A stretch of DNA of 40,215 nucleotides from Arthrobacter sp. YD4 (GCF_030410515.1 NZ_JAUHHD010000008.1:1-40215); one strand, 5' to 3'; counted from the stretch's first letter, positions 8,295 through 15,864 are shown. Numbers and translations are program-made. The notes: a model not told the origin generated them from the letters alone.

Positions 8295-9713
8295 ATGCCG
8301 CAGCAGAAAAAAGTCTTGGCCATTGTCCTCGCAGGTGGCGAGGGGAATCGGCTGATGCCGTTGACGGCGGACAGGGCCAAGCCGGCCGTCCCCTTCGCCG
8401 GCAGTTACCGGCTCATTGATTTCGCTCTTTCGAACCTCGTGAATTCCCGTTATTTGCAGATTGTGGTGCTCACGCAATACAAATCCCACAGCCTGGACCG
8501 TCATATTTCCGAAACCTGGCGGATGTCCACCCAGCTCGGCAATTACATCGCCTCCGTCCCCGCCCAGCAGCGCGTGGGCAAGAGCTGGTTCCTGGGCAGC
8601 GCGAACGCCATCTACCAGTCCCTGAACCTGATCCACGACGCCAACCCGGACATCGTCGTCGTGGTCGGCGCCGACCACGTCTACCGCATGGACTTCGCAC
8701 AGATGGTGGCCCAGCACGTCGCCAGCGGCGCCAAGGCCACCGTGGCCGCGGTCCGCCAGCCGCTGCACATGGCGGACCAGTTCGGCGTGATCGAGGTGGA
8801 CCAGAACGACCACCAGAAGATCGCCGCGTTCGTCGAGAAGCCCTCCTCCACCCCGGGCCTCGCCGCCGACCCCAGCCAGTTCCTCGCCTCGATGGGCAAC
8901 TACGTCTTCGACGCCGACGCCCTCGTGGAGGCCCTGCACGTAGACGCCGAACGGCTCGACACCAAGCACGACATGGGCGGGGACATCATTCCCTACTTCG
9001 TGGACAAGGGCGAGGCCGGCGTCTACGACTTCACCACCAACGACATCCCCGGTTCGACCGAACGGGACCGCACCTACTGGCGCGACGTCGGCACCATCGA
9101 CTCGTTCTACGACGCACACATGGACCTGATCTCCCCCGTCCCGGTGTTCAACCTCTACAACTCCGAGTGGCCGATCTACACCCGGCAGAGCATCTCCCCG
9201 CCGGCGAAGTTCGTCCGCGGCGAGGGCAAGACCGTCGGCACTGCCCTGGATTCCATCGTCGCCAGCGGCGTCGTCATCTCCGGCGGCATCGTGGAAGGCT
9301 CCGTGCTCTCCAACGACGTCTACGTCAGCACCGCCAGCCGGGTCTTGGACTCGGTCCTGATGGACAAGGTGCAGGTGGGCCCGGGCGCCGTCGTGAAGCG
9401 CGCGATCGTGGATAAGAACGTCCGGATCCCCGCCGGCGCGGCGATCGGCCTGGATCCGGAACTGGACCGCGCCCGCGGCTTCAAGGTTACGGACTCCGGC
9501 ATCACGGTCCTCGCCAAGGGCCAGGAGGTCCCGGAGCCGGGCGAGGCTGAGCGCGCCCTCTCCGCGGCGAACCTGTACCAGGTGCCGGACGCTGTCCGGA
9601 CGGCCACCGAGAACTGGCCGGCTGGCCGGGAGTCGATGGAGAAGGTGGGCGAGGTGCACGCCGCCGCCGTCGGCGTCGAGACCCCCGCCGCCCCGCACAC
9701 CCAGGCCCCGTAA
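8295..9713 (+). CDS. glgC: Glucose-1-phosphate adenylyltransferase
   Basis: It makes ADP-glucose from ATP and glucose-1-phosphate, the committed step of glycogen and maltose-1-phosphate synthesis. The N-terminus holds the nucleotidyltransferase signature [23 protein letters not shown], followed by [10 protein letters not shown]. The C-terminal third is a left-handed beta-helix with hexapeptide-like repeats and [12 protein letters not shown] before it. AGGAG lies 8 bp before ATG 8295. The protein has 472 residues, about 55-60 more than common GlgC. The extra part is a C-terminal Ala/Glu/Pro-rich tail after residue 415 without a recognised domain. It is divergent from glgA. Confidence 0.93.
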   Translation: MPQQKKVLAIVLAGGEGNRLMPLTADRAKPAVPFAGSYRLIDFALSNLVNSRYLQIVVLTQYKSHSLDRHISETWRMSTQLGNYIASVPAQQRVGKSWFLGSANAIYQSLNLIHDANPDIVVVVGADHVYRMDFAQMVAQHVASGAKATVAAVRQPLHMADQFGVIEVDQNDHQKIAAFVEKPSSTPGLAADPSQFLASMGNYVFDADALVEALHVDAERLDTKHDMGGDIIPYFVDKGEAGVYDFTTNDIPGSTERDRTYWRDVGTIDSFYDAHMDLISPVPVFNLYNSEWPIYTRQSISPPAKFVRGEGKTVGTALDSIVASGVVISGGIVEGSVLSNDVYVSTASRVLDSVLMDKVQVGPGAVVKRAIVDKNVRIPAGAAIGLDPELDRARGFKVTDSGITVLAKGQEVPEPGEAERALSAANLYQVPDAVRTATENWPAGRESMEKVGEVHAAAVGVETPAAPHTQAP

Positions 9714-9749
9714 CCGACGGGGGCGTCGGGAGGAGCCCTGCGCTGCCGG

Positions 9750-9755
9750 TAAAAT
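9750..9755 (+). promoter_or_regulatory. -10 box of the zinc-knuckle SDR gene (leaderless arrangement)
   Basis: TAAAAT is followed by 7 bp and then ATG 9763, with no ribosome site between them. This indicates an own promoter and a leaderless message despite the gene lying only 49 bp behind glgC. Confidence 0.5.
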
Positions 9756-9762
9756 TGGCGCA

Positions 9763-11268
9763 ATGAGCTCCCCCGACCTGCCCTCCGAACCGGCCAGCGA
9801 CACCCCCGCGGAGGCCGTGCCGGTGGCCGACCTCAGCCCCGAAGAGATCGCCGCCTGCCTCAAGGTGCTGAACACCATCCACGCCTACGATGACGAGCAC
9901 CCGGACTACGTCGCCGTCCGGCGCGCCACCGGCAAGATGTTCAAGGCGGTCAAACGGCACCGGCGGACCACCAAGCGGGACCTGATCGCCGAGGCGGACC
10001 GGGCCGTGATCGCCCAGACCGCCACGGCCGCCCCGGACCGGATCGACGACGAGACCCGCGGCAACAAGCTGGCCACCTCCGCCACCGGGGAGGTTGCCGG
10101 CCACCTGATCCGGTCCCGGCCGTGCTACATCTGCAAGCAGCACTACACCCAGGTGGACGCCTTCTACCACCAGCTCTGCCCGGAGTGCGCGCTCTTCAGC
10201 CACAGCAAGCGCGACGCCCGCACGGACCTGACCGGACGCCGGGCGCTGCTGACCGGCGGCCGGGCCAAGATCGGCATGTACATCGCCCTGCGGCTGCTCC
10301 GCGACGGCGCCCACACCACCATCACCACCCGGTTCCCCAAGGACGCCGCCCGCCGGTTCGCCGCCATGGAGGACAGCGCCGACTGGCTGCACCGGCTGCG
10401 GATCGTGGGTATCGACCTGCGCGACCCCTCCCAGGTGATGGCCCTGACCGATTCCCTGGACGCCGCCGGCCCGCTGGACATCATCATCAACAACGCCGCC
10501 CAGACCGTGCGCCGCTCCGGCAACGCCTACAAGCCCCTGGTCGACGCCGAGGATGAGCCGCTGCCGGCCGAGCTGCAGGCCGCGAACGGTGGCCCCGAGC
10601 TGGTCACCTTCGGTCACGCCCACGACAAGCACCCGCTGGCCCTGGCCTCCTCCGTGCTGGACCACCCGGTGCTGGCCGGGGACGCCATCACCTCGCTGGC
10701 GCTCTCGACCGGCTCGGCATCGCTGGAGCGCATCGCCTCGGGCACCGCAATCGACGCCGGTGGCCTGGTCCCGGACCTGGCCACCATCAACAGCTGGACC
10801 CAGGTGGTGGACGAGGTGGACCCGCTGGAGATGCTCGAGGTCCAGCTCTGCAACGTCACCGCACCCTTCCTGCTGGTCAGCCGGCTGCGGCCGGCGATGC
10901 GGCGCTCGGACGCCCGGCGCAAGTACATCGTGAACGTCAGCGCCATGGAGGGCCAGTTCTCCCGGGCCTACAAGGGTCCCGGCCACCCGCACACCAACAT
11001 GGCCAAGGCTGCGCTGAACATGATGACGCGCACCAGCGCCAAGGAGATGCTGGAAACCGACGGGATCCTCATGACCGCCGTCGACACCGGCTGGATCACC
11101 GACGAGCGGCCGCACTACACCAAGGTCCGGCTGATGGAGGAAGGCTTCCACGCCCCGCTGGACCTCGTGGACGGTGCCGCGCGGGTCTACGACCCGATCG
11201 TCATGGGCGAGGCCGGGGAGGACCAGTACGGGGTGTTCCTGAAGGACTACAAGCCCAGCCCCTGGTGA
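9763..11268 (+). CDS. SDR-fold protein with N-terminal helical region and four-Cys knuckle; catalytic Tyr absent
   Basis: This 501-residue protein has three parts. Residues 25-110 are charged and probably helical. Residues 121-142 hold two CxxC pairs (Cys121, Cys124, Cys139, Cys142) able to bind zinc. From about 155 there is an SDR Rossmann fold with TGGRAKIG (164-171), NNAA (243-246) and Ser393. At the place of the YxxxK pair the sequence reads TNMAK, so the Tyr is Thr411 while Lys415 stays. The C-terminus is long and conserved in appearance (DTGWITDERPHYTKVRL). Related proteins occur in other bacteria and eukaryotes, but I know no function. It may bind a nucleotide without classical reductase chemistry. 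Confidence 0.8.
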   Translation: MSSPDLPSEPASDTPAEAVPVADLSPEEIAACLKVLNTIHAYDDEHPDYVAVRRATGKMFKAVKRHRRTTKRDLIAEADRAVIAQTATAAPDRIDDETRGNKLATSATGEVAGHLIRSRPCYICKQHYTQVDAFYHQLCPECALFSHSKRDARTDLTGRRALLTGGRAKIGMYIALRLLRDGAHTTITTRFPKDAARRFAAMEDSADWLHRLRIVGIDLRDPSQVMALTDSLDAAGPLDIIINNAAQTVRRSGNAYKPLVDAEDEPLPAELQAANGGPELVTFGHAHDKHPLALASSVLDHPVLAGDAITSLALSTGSASLERIASGTAIDAGGLVPDLATINSWTQVVDEVDPLEMLEVQLCNVTAPFLLVSRLRPAMRRSDARRKYIVNVSAMEGQFSRAYKGPGHPHTNMAKAALNMMTRTSAKEMLETDGILMTAVDTGWITDERPHYTKVRLMEEGFHAPLDLVDGAARVYDPIVMGEAGEDQYGVFLKDYKPSPW

Positions 11269-11274
11269 CGCCAC

Positions 11275-11288
11275 GGGCCTAATGGCCC
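11275..11288. promoter_or_regulatory. DosR/DevR-box-like palindrome upstream of PNPOx-1
   Basis: GGGCCTAATGGCCC has perfect 5-bp arms and matches the mycobacterial DosR core (GGGACTWWAGTCCC) at 11 of 14 positions. Its centre is 42.5 bp before GTG 11324, the expected start of a leaderless transcript, so it would overlap the -35 region. Confidence 0.6.
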
Positions 11289-11311
11289 TGATCCGTGCGG
11301 GGGAGCCTCCG

Positions 11312-11317
11312 TACCGT
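11312..11317 (+). promoter_or_regulatory. -10 box of PNPOx-1
   Basis: TACCGT lies 6 bp before GTG 11324. With the DevR-like box centred about 42 bp upstream of the GTG, it forms a typical DevR-dependent layout. Confidence 0.45.
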
Positions 11318-11323
11318 GGACCT

Positions 11324-11791
11324 GTGACTACGACGACGCCTCCGCCGGATTTCAACCTGTCCATGGACCAGTGCTGGGCCCTCCTCGACAGCGAGGTGGT
11401 GGGCCGGGTCGCGCTGATCGTGGACGGCCATCCGGAGGTCTTCCCGGTGAACTTTGTCCTGCACCGCCGCTCGATCGTCTTCCGCACCGCCGGCGGCACG
11501 AAGCTCTGGGGCGCAATCACCGCGAAGCCGGTGGCGTTCGAAATCGACGGCTACGACGCGCACGAGGAAACAGCCTGGAGCGTCATGGCCCGCGGTGAGG
11601 CGGAACTGGTCGAGGACCAGGCCGAGAAGGAAGCGGTGGACGCCCTGCTGCTGGAACCCTGGCAGCCGGGAGAGAAGAGCTTCTACGTGCGGGTGCCGCC
11701 CAAGGCGCTGACCGGCCGCCGGTTCAAGGTGACCCAGCCCGATGTCTGGAAGACCCGGCTGGCAGACCCGCGGCGAGCCTCTTTCGAATAG
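11324..11791 (+). CDS. Pyridoxamine 5'-phosphate oxidase-like FMN-binding protein 1
   Basis: The 155-residue protein has a split beta-barrel of the PNPOx-like family: WALLDSEVVGRVALIVDGHPEVFPVNFV followed by IVFRTAGGTKL, where the Thr-Lys region contacts the flavin phosphate in relatives. The C-terminal GRRF element is also shared with the paralogue at 15322. Such small proteins bind FMN or F420 and several DosR-regulon proteins belong to this superfamily. GTG 11324 is preferred over ATG 11282 because the DevR-like box and the -10 would otherwise lie inside the gene. It converges on the USP gene. The substrate is unknown. Confidence 0.78.
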   Translation: MTTTTPPPDFNLSMDQCWALLDSEVVGRVALIVDGHPEVFPVNFVLHRRSIVFRTAGGTKLWGAITAKPVAFEIDGYDAHEETAWSVMARGEAELVEDQAEKEAVDALLLEPWQPGEKSFYVRVPPKALTGRRFKVTQPDVWKTRLADPRRASFE

Positions 11792-11812
11792 AGCCTTCGG
11801 GGGCGCCGTCCC

Positions 11813-12259
11813 CTAGTGCTGCTTCTCCGGCGTGTGCACCACGAGGACCGGGCAGTGCGCGTGGGCCACGAGGGCAGAACTGACCGAGCCGAGCAACAGT
11901 CCGCCGAAGCCGCCGTGGCCGCGCCGGCCCAACACCATCAGGTCCGCGTTGCGGGACTCGTCGATGAGGACCCGCCGCGGGTTGCCCTGCACCAACCGGG
12001 ATTCGACGTTCTCCGGGAGCGCGTCGCCGAAGGCGGTGTTCAGCGCCTCCTGCAGGATCTCTCCGGCCCGGACGTCGAAGTCGTTGATGCCCATGGCCAC
12101 GTACCCGTCGTAGACCGGCGGGAAGTCCCAGCAGGCCAGGGCGGTGACGCGGGCATGAAACGGCTCGGCCAGGACCCGTGCCTGCCGGAGGGCCTCCACC
12201 GAGGCGTCCGAACCGTCGACGCCCACCAGGATGCTGCGGAAGCCCTGTGCCTCGCTCAT
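11813..12259 (-). CDS. Universal stress protein (UspA family)
   Basis: This single 148-residue USP domain starts FRSILVGVDGSDASVEALRQA. It ends with the ATP-binding pattern GRRGHGGFGG, then GSVSSALVAHAHCPVLVV, so it is the ATP-binding kind, as in mycobacterial dormancy USPs. AGGGGA precedes ATG 12259. It is transcribed away from devR. A DosR-like box at 12367-12380 and TAGTGT at 12344-12339 give a promoter with a leader of about 73 nt. It probably responds to the DevR/DevS pair encoded next door. Confidence 0.88.
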   Translation of the reverse strand: MSEAQGFRSILVGVDGSDASVEALRQARVLAEPFHARVTALACWDFPPVYDGYVAMGINDFDVRAGEILQEALNTAFGDALPENVESRLVQGNPRRVLIDESRNADLMVLGRRGHGGFGGLLLGSVSSALVAHAHCPVLVVHTPEKQH

Positions 12260-12366
12260 CTGTGTTCCCCTTCGCTTGCCCGCGTGTGTTGCCTTGTGCC
12301 GTGCCCGAACCCGTTGCTCTGGTGGGGCATGGCTTCAAACACTACGGCGACGGCGTTCCCCGGCTA

Positions 12367-12380
12367 GGGCCAAAGGTCAC
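12367..12380. promoter_or_regulatory. DosR/DevR-box-like site upstream of the USP gene
   Basis: GGGCCAAAGGTCAC matches the DosR core at 10 of 14 positions. A minus-strand TAGTGT at 12344-12339 predicts a start near 12332, about 41.5 bp from the box centre. The match is weaker than at 15271, but the spacing agrees with the other boxes. Confidence 0.5.
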
Positions 12381-12403
12381 CTTTGCCGGCTCCGTCGCGC
12401 CGG

Positions 12404-12417
12404 GGGACGAACGGCCC
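12404..12417. promoter_or_regulatory. DosR/DevR-box-like site upstream of devR
   Basis: GGGACGAACGGCCC matches the DosR core at 11 of 14 positions. GAGAAT at 12442-12447 on the plus strand would start transcription near 12454, about 43 bp after the box centre. This would make devR autoregulated. It lies 37 bp from the box serving the divergent USP gene. Confidence 0.5.
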
Positions 12418-12730
12418 TTTACGCAGGTGAGCACGGGGGATGAGAATGTCCGTGGCAGCGGTTTACCGGCGGAGATCCCGTCGGCACAGCCCGCCCGGGG
12501 ACACGGTTTCGGGCGCCCCGCCGCCGCCGTGGCTTCGGGGGGAGCCTCAGTTGCATGAAGGTTGGATCGTCAGTCTGCCGCAGTCCGCTGCCGGCAGGAC
12601 GCGTGAACAGGGCGCCGGCCGGGCGCCGGGGTCCGTCAGGCTCCCGGGCAGCTTCGGACGGCGGCCGGATGGGAAACACATGATTGCCTGGGCAGATGCC
12701 GGTCTCACCGCACCAGAGGGCACCGCGGCG
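12418..12730 (+). other. Long leader or intergenic stretch before devR
   Basis: If devR starts at GTG 12731 and is transcribed from about 12454, its message has a leader of about 280 nt. The frame is open through it (ATG at 12440 and 12680), but the encoded peptide is Arg/Pro/Gly-rich and unlike DevR proteins, so I treat it as non-coding. A GC-rich inverted repeat (GGCGCC...GGCGCC type) lies around 12611-12630. I see no known riboswitch. Confidence 0.4.
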
Positions 12731-13375
12731 GTGATCAAGGTCTTTATCCTCGACGACCACGAGCTGGTCCGCCGCGGATTGCAGGAACTCCTGGAGGGCG
12801 AGGGATTCCAAGTCGTCGGAAGTTCCGGCTCCGCAGTGGAGGCCACCCGACGCATCCCGGCCCTGCACCCGGACGTCTGTGTCCTGGACGCCCGGCTGCC
12901 GGATGGAACCGGGATCGAGGTCTGCCGCGACGTCCGCTCCATCGATCCCTCGTTGAACTGCATCATCCTCACGAGCTTCGACGACGACCAGGCACTGCGT
13001 GGCGCGGTCCTCGCCGGCGCGTCCGGCTACATCCTCAAGGAGATCGGCGGGACCGACCTGATCGGGGCGCTGCGGCGTGCCGCGGCCGGCGAGTCGCTCT
13101 ACGAAAAGGGCGTGGCGGAGGGCGTCATGGAGAGCCTGGTGGAACCGGAGGAAGTCGATCCCCGGACCGCCGCGCTGACGCCGCAGGAACGCCGCGTGCT
13201 CGAGCTCGTGGGCGAGGGACTGACCAACCGACAGATCGCTGCCGAGATGTTCCTCGCCGAGAAGACGGTGAAGAACTACGTCTCCTCGCTGCTGGCCAAG
13301 CTCGGCTTCGAGCGGCGGACCCAGGCCGCGGTGTTCATCGCCAGCCCGGCCGCGCAGCACGCCAACGGCGCCTGA
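12731..13375 (+). CDS. devR: DevR/DosR-type response regulator (NarL/LuxR family)
   Basis: The 214-residue protein is colinear with mycobacterial DevR (217). The receiver has Asp8, Asp9, the phosphoacceptor Asp53 (VLDARLPDG), Thr81 and Lys103. The LuxR-type helix-turn-helix lies at the C-terminus (LTPQERRVLELVGEGLTNRQIA, then MFLAEKTVKNYVSSLLAKLG and ERRTQAAVF). The last stretch is nearly identical to the DevR DNA-reading part as I recall it, which supports use of DosR-type boxes. GTG 12731 fits the family start (IKVFILDDHE); ATG 12680 is an alternative. It is convergent with devS, unlike the devRS operon of mycobacteria. Confidence 0.9.
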   Translation: MIKVFILDDHELVRRGLQELLEGEGFQVVGSSGSAVEATRRIPALHPDVCVLDARLPDGTGIEVCRDVRSIDPSLNCIILTSFDDDQALRGAVLAGASGYILKEIGGTDLIGALRRAAAGESLYEKGVAEGVMESLVEPEEVDPRTAALTPQERRVLELVGEGLTNRQIAAEMFLAEKTVKNYVSSLLAKLGFERRTQAAVFIASPAAQHANGA

Positions 13376-13400
13376 GCCGGTCGCCACAGGTCCCCGAGCA

Positions 13401-13429
13401 CGCAGGCCTGAAAACGACGAAGACCTGCG
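13401..13429. terminator. Possible terminator between convergent devR and devS
   Basis: CGCAGGCCT and AGACCTGCG can pair over 9 bp with one mismatch around an A-rich loop. It sits in the 72-bp gap between the two stop codons. There is no T-run, so the call is tentative. Confidence 0.4.
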
Positions 13430-13447
13430 CCGGGGCTGGAGCCCGGG

Positions 13448-15145
13448 CTAGAGCGGGACGGACCACTCCACGCTGGTGCCCTCGTCCGGGGCGGAGACGA
13501 TCACGCACTCGCCGTCGAGCATCCGGGCCCGGTCCTCCAGATTGGCCAGGCCGTTGCGGGCCGCCGCGTTGGTGAAACCCGAGCCGTTGTCTGTCACCAC
13601 CACCGTGACCCGGCCCTTCACCACGGCCACCGAGACGGAAATCGCGTCCGCGCCCGAGTGCCGGATGGCGTTGCTCAGCCCTTCGGAGACCACGGCCACC
13701 ACATTGTCGGCCTTCTCCGCCGGGACGGTGTCGATCGGTCCGGTCAGCGTCAGCCGCGGCGTGAACGGCAGCGACTTCGCCGAACTCCTGGCCACGCGGC
13801 GGATCCGTCCGCTGAGCGGGTCGGAATCCGTCTGGCTGTGCCGGAGCGAGTAGATGGTGTCCCGGAGGCTGCGGATAGCTTCGTCGAGCTCCCCGGTAAT
13901 GTTCCGTATCCGTTCGGTGGCGAGGTCGTCCTTGGTGAAACGTGCCAGGCTCTGGACGCTGAGGCCCGCGGCGAAGAGCCGCTGGATGACGAGGTCGTGC
14001 AGGTCACGGGCGATCCGGTCCCGGTCGGTGAAGACGAGCAGTTCCTCCCGGAGCCGGTGAACGCGCGCCAGTTCCATGGCCAGCGCCACGTGCGAGCCAA
14101 ACACGGCCCCCATCTCCCGATCGGTCCGGTCGTACGGGGCGGCCTCGGGCTCCCGGGCAAGCAACAGAAGTCCGTGGTGGGAGCCGCGGGCGCTGAGGCC
14201 GACGGCCAGCAATGGTCCGGTGCTGTGGTCATCGCATAGTTCCAGCACGCTGGAGGCCGAGGGAAAGAGGACCGGTTCGCCACCGGCGAGGACCTCCTGC
14301 AGTTCGGGATGGTTCAGCAGGAGCGGGGCGCCGCTGAAGTCGGCAGCCTGCTCCCCCGCCGCGCCGACCACCACGTGGCCGGCGGCTGAGTCGGCTGGGG
14401 CGACAATCAGCGCGAGCCGGGACCGCGATTCGAGGCGGGCCCGCTCGGCAATGGGATCGAGGTCGGATTCGAGGTGGTCTCCGTCGCCGGCGAGCATCGT
14501 GCCCGTGACATCCATCGACGCCTCCAGCCAGCGCGCGCGGCGCCGGGCGTCGTCGTACAGCGTGGCGTTCTCGATCGCGACGGCGGCCGCGGCGGCCAAC
14601 GCCACGGCCAGGGCCTCGTCCTCATCGCTGAAATCTTCTCCCCCGGCCTTCTCGGTCAGGTAGAGGTTGCCGAAGACCTTGTCCCGGACGCGGATGGGGA
14701 CGCCCAGGAAGGTGTTCATCGGCGGGTGGTTCGGCGGGAAGCCGGTGGCCTCCGGGTGAGCGCCGAGCTTGTGAAGCCGCAACGGTTTGGGGTCGCTGAC
14801 CAGCAGGCCCATGACCCCGTGGCCGGTGGGCTGGCGGCCGATCCGGGCGGCGGCCGCGGCGTCGATGCCGACGGTGACGAAATGGTTCAGGGTGTTGTCC
14901 TCACCCATCACGCCCAGGGCGCCGTAGCGGGCGTGCAGGAGGGTGCAGGCGGACTGCACCAGGCGTTCCAGGACGGCGTCGAGGCTCAGGTCCTCGGCCA
15001 GGGCCACGACCGCCTCCAGCAGCCCGGCCATCCGTTCCCGGGATTGCATGAGTTCCCCGCCCCGGGTGACGAGATCCCTGAGTACGTCTTCGGCCTTGGC
15101 GTTTCCGGACGCTAAAGGGTCCGGTCCCTTGTCGAGAGACTGCAT
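13448..15145 (-). CDS. devS: DevS/DosT-type heme GAF sensor histidine kinase
   Basis: The 565-residue kinase has two GAF domains (about 55-200 and 220-365), a HisKA_3 dimerisation domain and a HATPase. GAF-A contains GFPPNHPPMNTFLGVPIRVRD, in which His140 matches the heme-ligating His149 of M. tuberculosis DevS. Tyr162, 22 residues on, matches the distal Tyr171. The phosphoacceptor is His383 in ARDLHDLVIQRLF, and the ATP site includes NAIRHSG and DNGSGF. It should bind heme, sense O2, NO, CO or redox state and phosphorylate DevR. ATG 15145 is preceded by six Gs and seven Ts. It is soluble, with no membrane segment. Confidence 0.9.
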   Translation of the reverse strand: MQSLDKGPDPLASGNAKAEDVLRDLVTRGGELMQSRERMAGLLEAVVALAEDLSLDAVLERLVQSACTLLHARYGALGVMGEDNTLNHFVTVGIDAAAAARIGRQPTGHGVMGLLVSDPKPLRLHKLGAHPEATGFPPNHPPMNTFLGVPIRVRDKVFGNLYLTEKAGGEDFSDEDEALAVALAAAAAVAIENATLYDDARRRARWLEASMDVTGTMLAGDGDHLESDLDPIAERARLESRSRLALIVAPADSAAGHVVVGAAGEQAADFSGAPLLLNHPELQEVLAGGEPVLFPSASSVLELCDDHSTGPLLAVGLSARGSHHGLLLLAREPEAAPYDRTDREMGAVFGSHVALAMELARVHRLREELLVFTDRDRIARDLHDLVIQRLFAAGLSVQSLARFTKDDLATERIRNITGELDEAIRSLRDTIYSLRHSQTDSDPLSGRIRRVARSSAKSLPFTPRLTLTGPIDTVPAEKADNVVAVVSEGLSNAIRHSGADAISVSVAVVKGRVTVVVTDNGSGFTNAAARNGLANLEDRARMLDGECVIVSAPDEGTSVEWSVPL

Positions 15146-15149
15146 TTTG

Positions 15150-15162
15150 CCCCCCAAAAAAA
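15150..15162 (-). repeat. Homopolymer tracts T7-G6 directly before devS start
   Basis: On the coding strand seven Ts (15162-15156) run into six Gs (15155-15150), then CAAA and ATG 15145. The G-run is the only candidate ribosome site. Length changes by slippage here would alter spacing to the start codon. Tracts of this kind are rare in such GC-rich DNA. Confidence 0.6.
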
Positions 15163-15176
15163 GCTGTGCCAAAAAT

Positions 15177-15213
15177 CTGACAGCCACCATCCGCGCTGAT
15201 GGTTTGCTGTCAG
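15177..15213 (-). promoter_or_regulatory. Two-stage hairpin or palindrome in the devS upstream region
   Basis: CTGACAGC (15177-15184) and GCTGTCAG (15206-15213) pair perfectly over 8 bp. Inside them ACCATC and GATGGT pair over 6 bp around a 6-nt loop. On the devS strand the structure is followed at once by ATTTTT. It could be an attenuator or terminator-like leader element. A TATTCT at 15217-15212 could be the devS -10, in which case the palindrome would act more as an operator. Confidence 0.5.
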
Positions 15214-15270
15214 AATACTCCCACCCTCCGGAGCCGGGGGCCAGAGTCCAGGGGTGATCGTTACCCCGCC

Positions 15271-15284
15271 GGGACGTTGGTCCC
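15271..15284. promoter_or_regulatory. DosR/DevR box upstream of PNPOx-2
   Basis: GGGACGTTGGTCCC has exact outer arms GGGAC/GTCCC and matches the mycobacterial DosR core at 12 of 14 positions, the best in the window. Its centre is 44.5 bp before ATG 15322, where a leaderless transcript would begin. It lies in the divergent region shared with devS. Confidence 0.7.
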
Positions 15285-15308
15285 TAGATTGCCCCGGGCC
15301 CTCTGGCA

Positions 15309-15314
15309 TAAGCT
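15309..15314 (+). promoter_or_regulatory. -10 box of PNPOx-2
   Basis: TAAGCT is followed by 7 bp and ATG 15322, with no ribosome site. The DevR-like box lies at the position expected for an activator overlapping the -35. Confidence 0.5.
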
Positions 15315-15321
15315 CGCCGCC

Positions 15322-15834
15322 ATGAGCACTGACCCGCAGCAGACAGGGCACCCCGTGGACAAAAAGGACGCCGCATCAGGACCGCATGCCGTTGAAAACC
15401 TGGACAACCACGAATGCTGGCGGCTGCTGCGCAGCGTCAGCGTCGGCCGGATGGCGGTCTGGGTGGATGACCATCCGGATATCTTCCCGATCAACTACAA
15501 GGTGGATCACGGCACCCTGGTGTTCCGCACCGCTGACGGCACCAAGCTCCAGGCCGCCACGGGCGACACCCCGGTGGCGGTGGAGACCGACGGCGTGGAC
15601 GCGGATACCGGGATCGCGTGGAGCGTGGTGGTCAAGGGCCAGGCCGCCCCGGTGAAAAACCAGGAGGAAGTACTGGACACCGTGGGCCTGCTCCTCTTCC
15701 CGTGGCAGGCGGGAAAGAAGGAACACTTCGTCCGGATCACCCCGGACTCCGTCACCGGACGCCGCTTCAAGATCGTGCCGCCCCTGACCTGGTGGACGCC
15801 GCTGGACGACGCCACCCGCTCCGGCATGGAGTAG
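15322..15834 (+). CDS. Pyridoxamine 5'-phosphate oxidase-like FMN-binding protein 2
   Basis: The 170-residue protein is a paralogue of the one at 11324, with matching WRLLRSVSVGRMAVWVDDHPDIFPINY, VFRTADGTKL, an AWSVVVKG-type strand and a GRRFK element. About 35 residues at the N-terminus are polar and extra. ATG 15322 is chosen because TAAGCT and the DevR box sit at fixed distances upstream. The reading frame opens earlier, at 15199, but that would bury the box. It is likely a DevR-controlled flavin- or F420-binding protein of unknown substrate. Confidence 0.8.
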   Translation: MSTDPQQTGHPVDKKDAASGPHAVENLDNHECWRLLRSVSVGRMAVWVDDHPDIFPINYKVDHGTLVFRTADGTKLQAATGDTPVAVETDGVDADTGIAWSVVVKGQAAPVKNQEEVLDTVGLLLFPWQAGKKEHFVRITPDSVTGRRFKIVPPLTWWTPLDDATRSGME

Positions 15835-15864
15835 CCCGACGGCGTTGCCCTATCCGGTGCCTGC

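Noticed and set aside
12440..12730. Extended N-terminus for DevR.
   Set aside because: The extra 97 residues are Arg/Pro-rich and absent from DevR proteins. Accepting them would place the start at the predicted promoter. ATG 12680 remains an alternative start.
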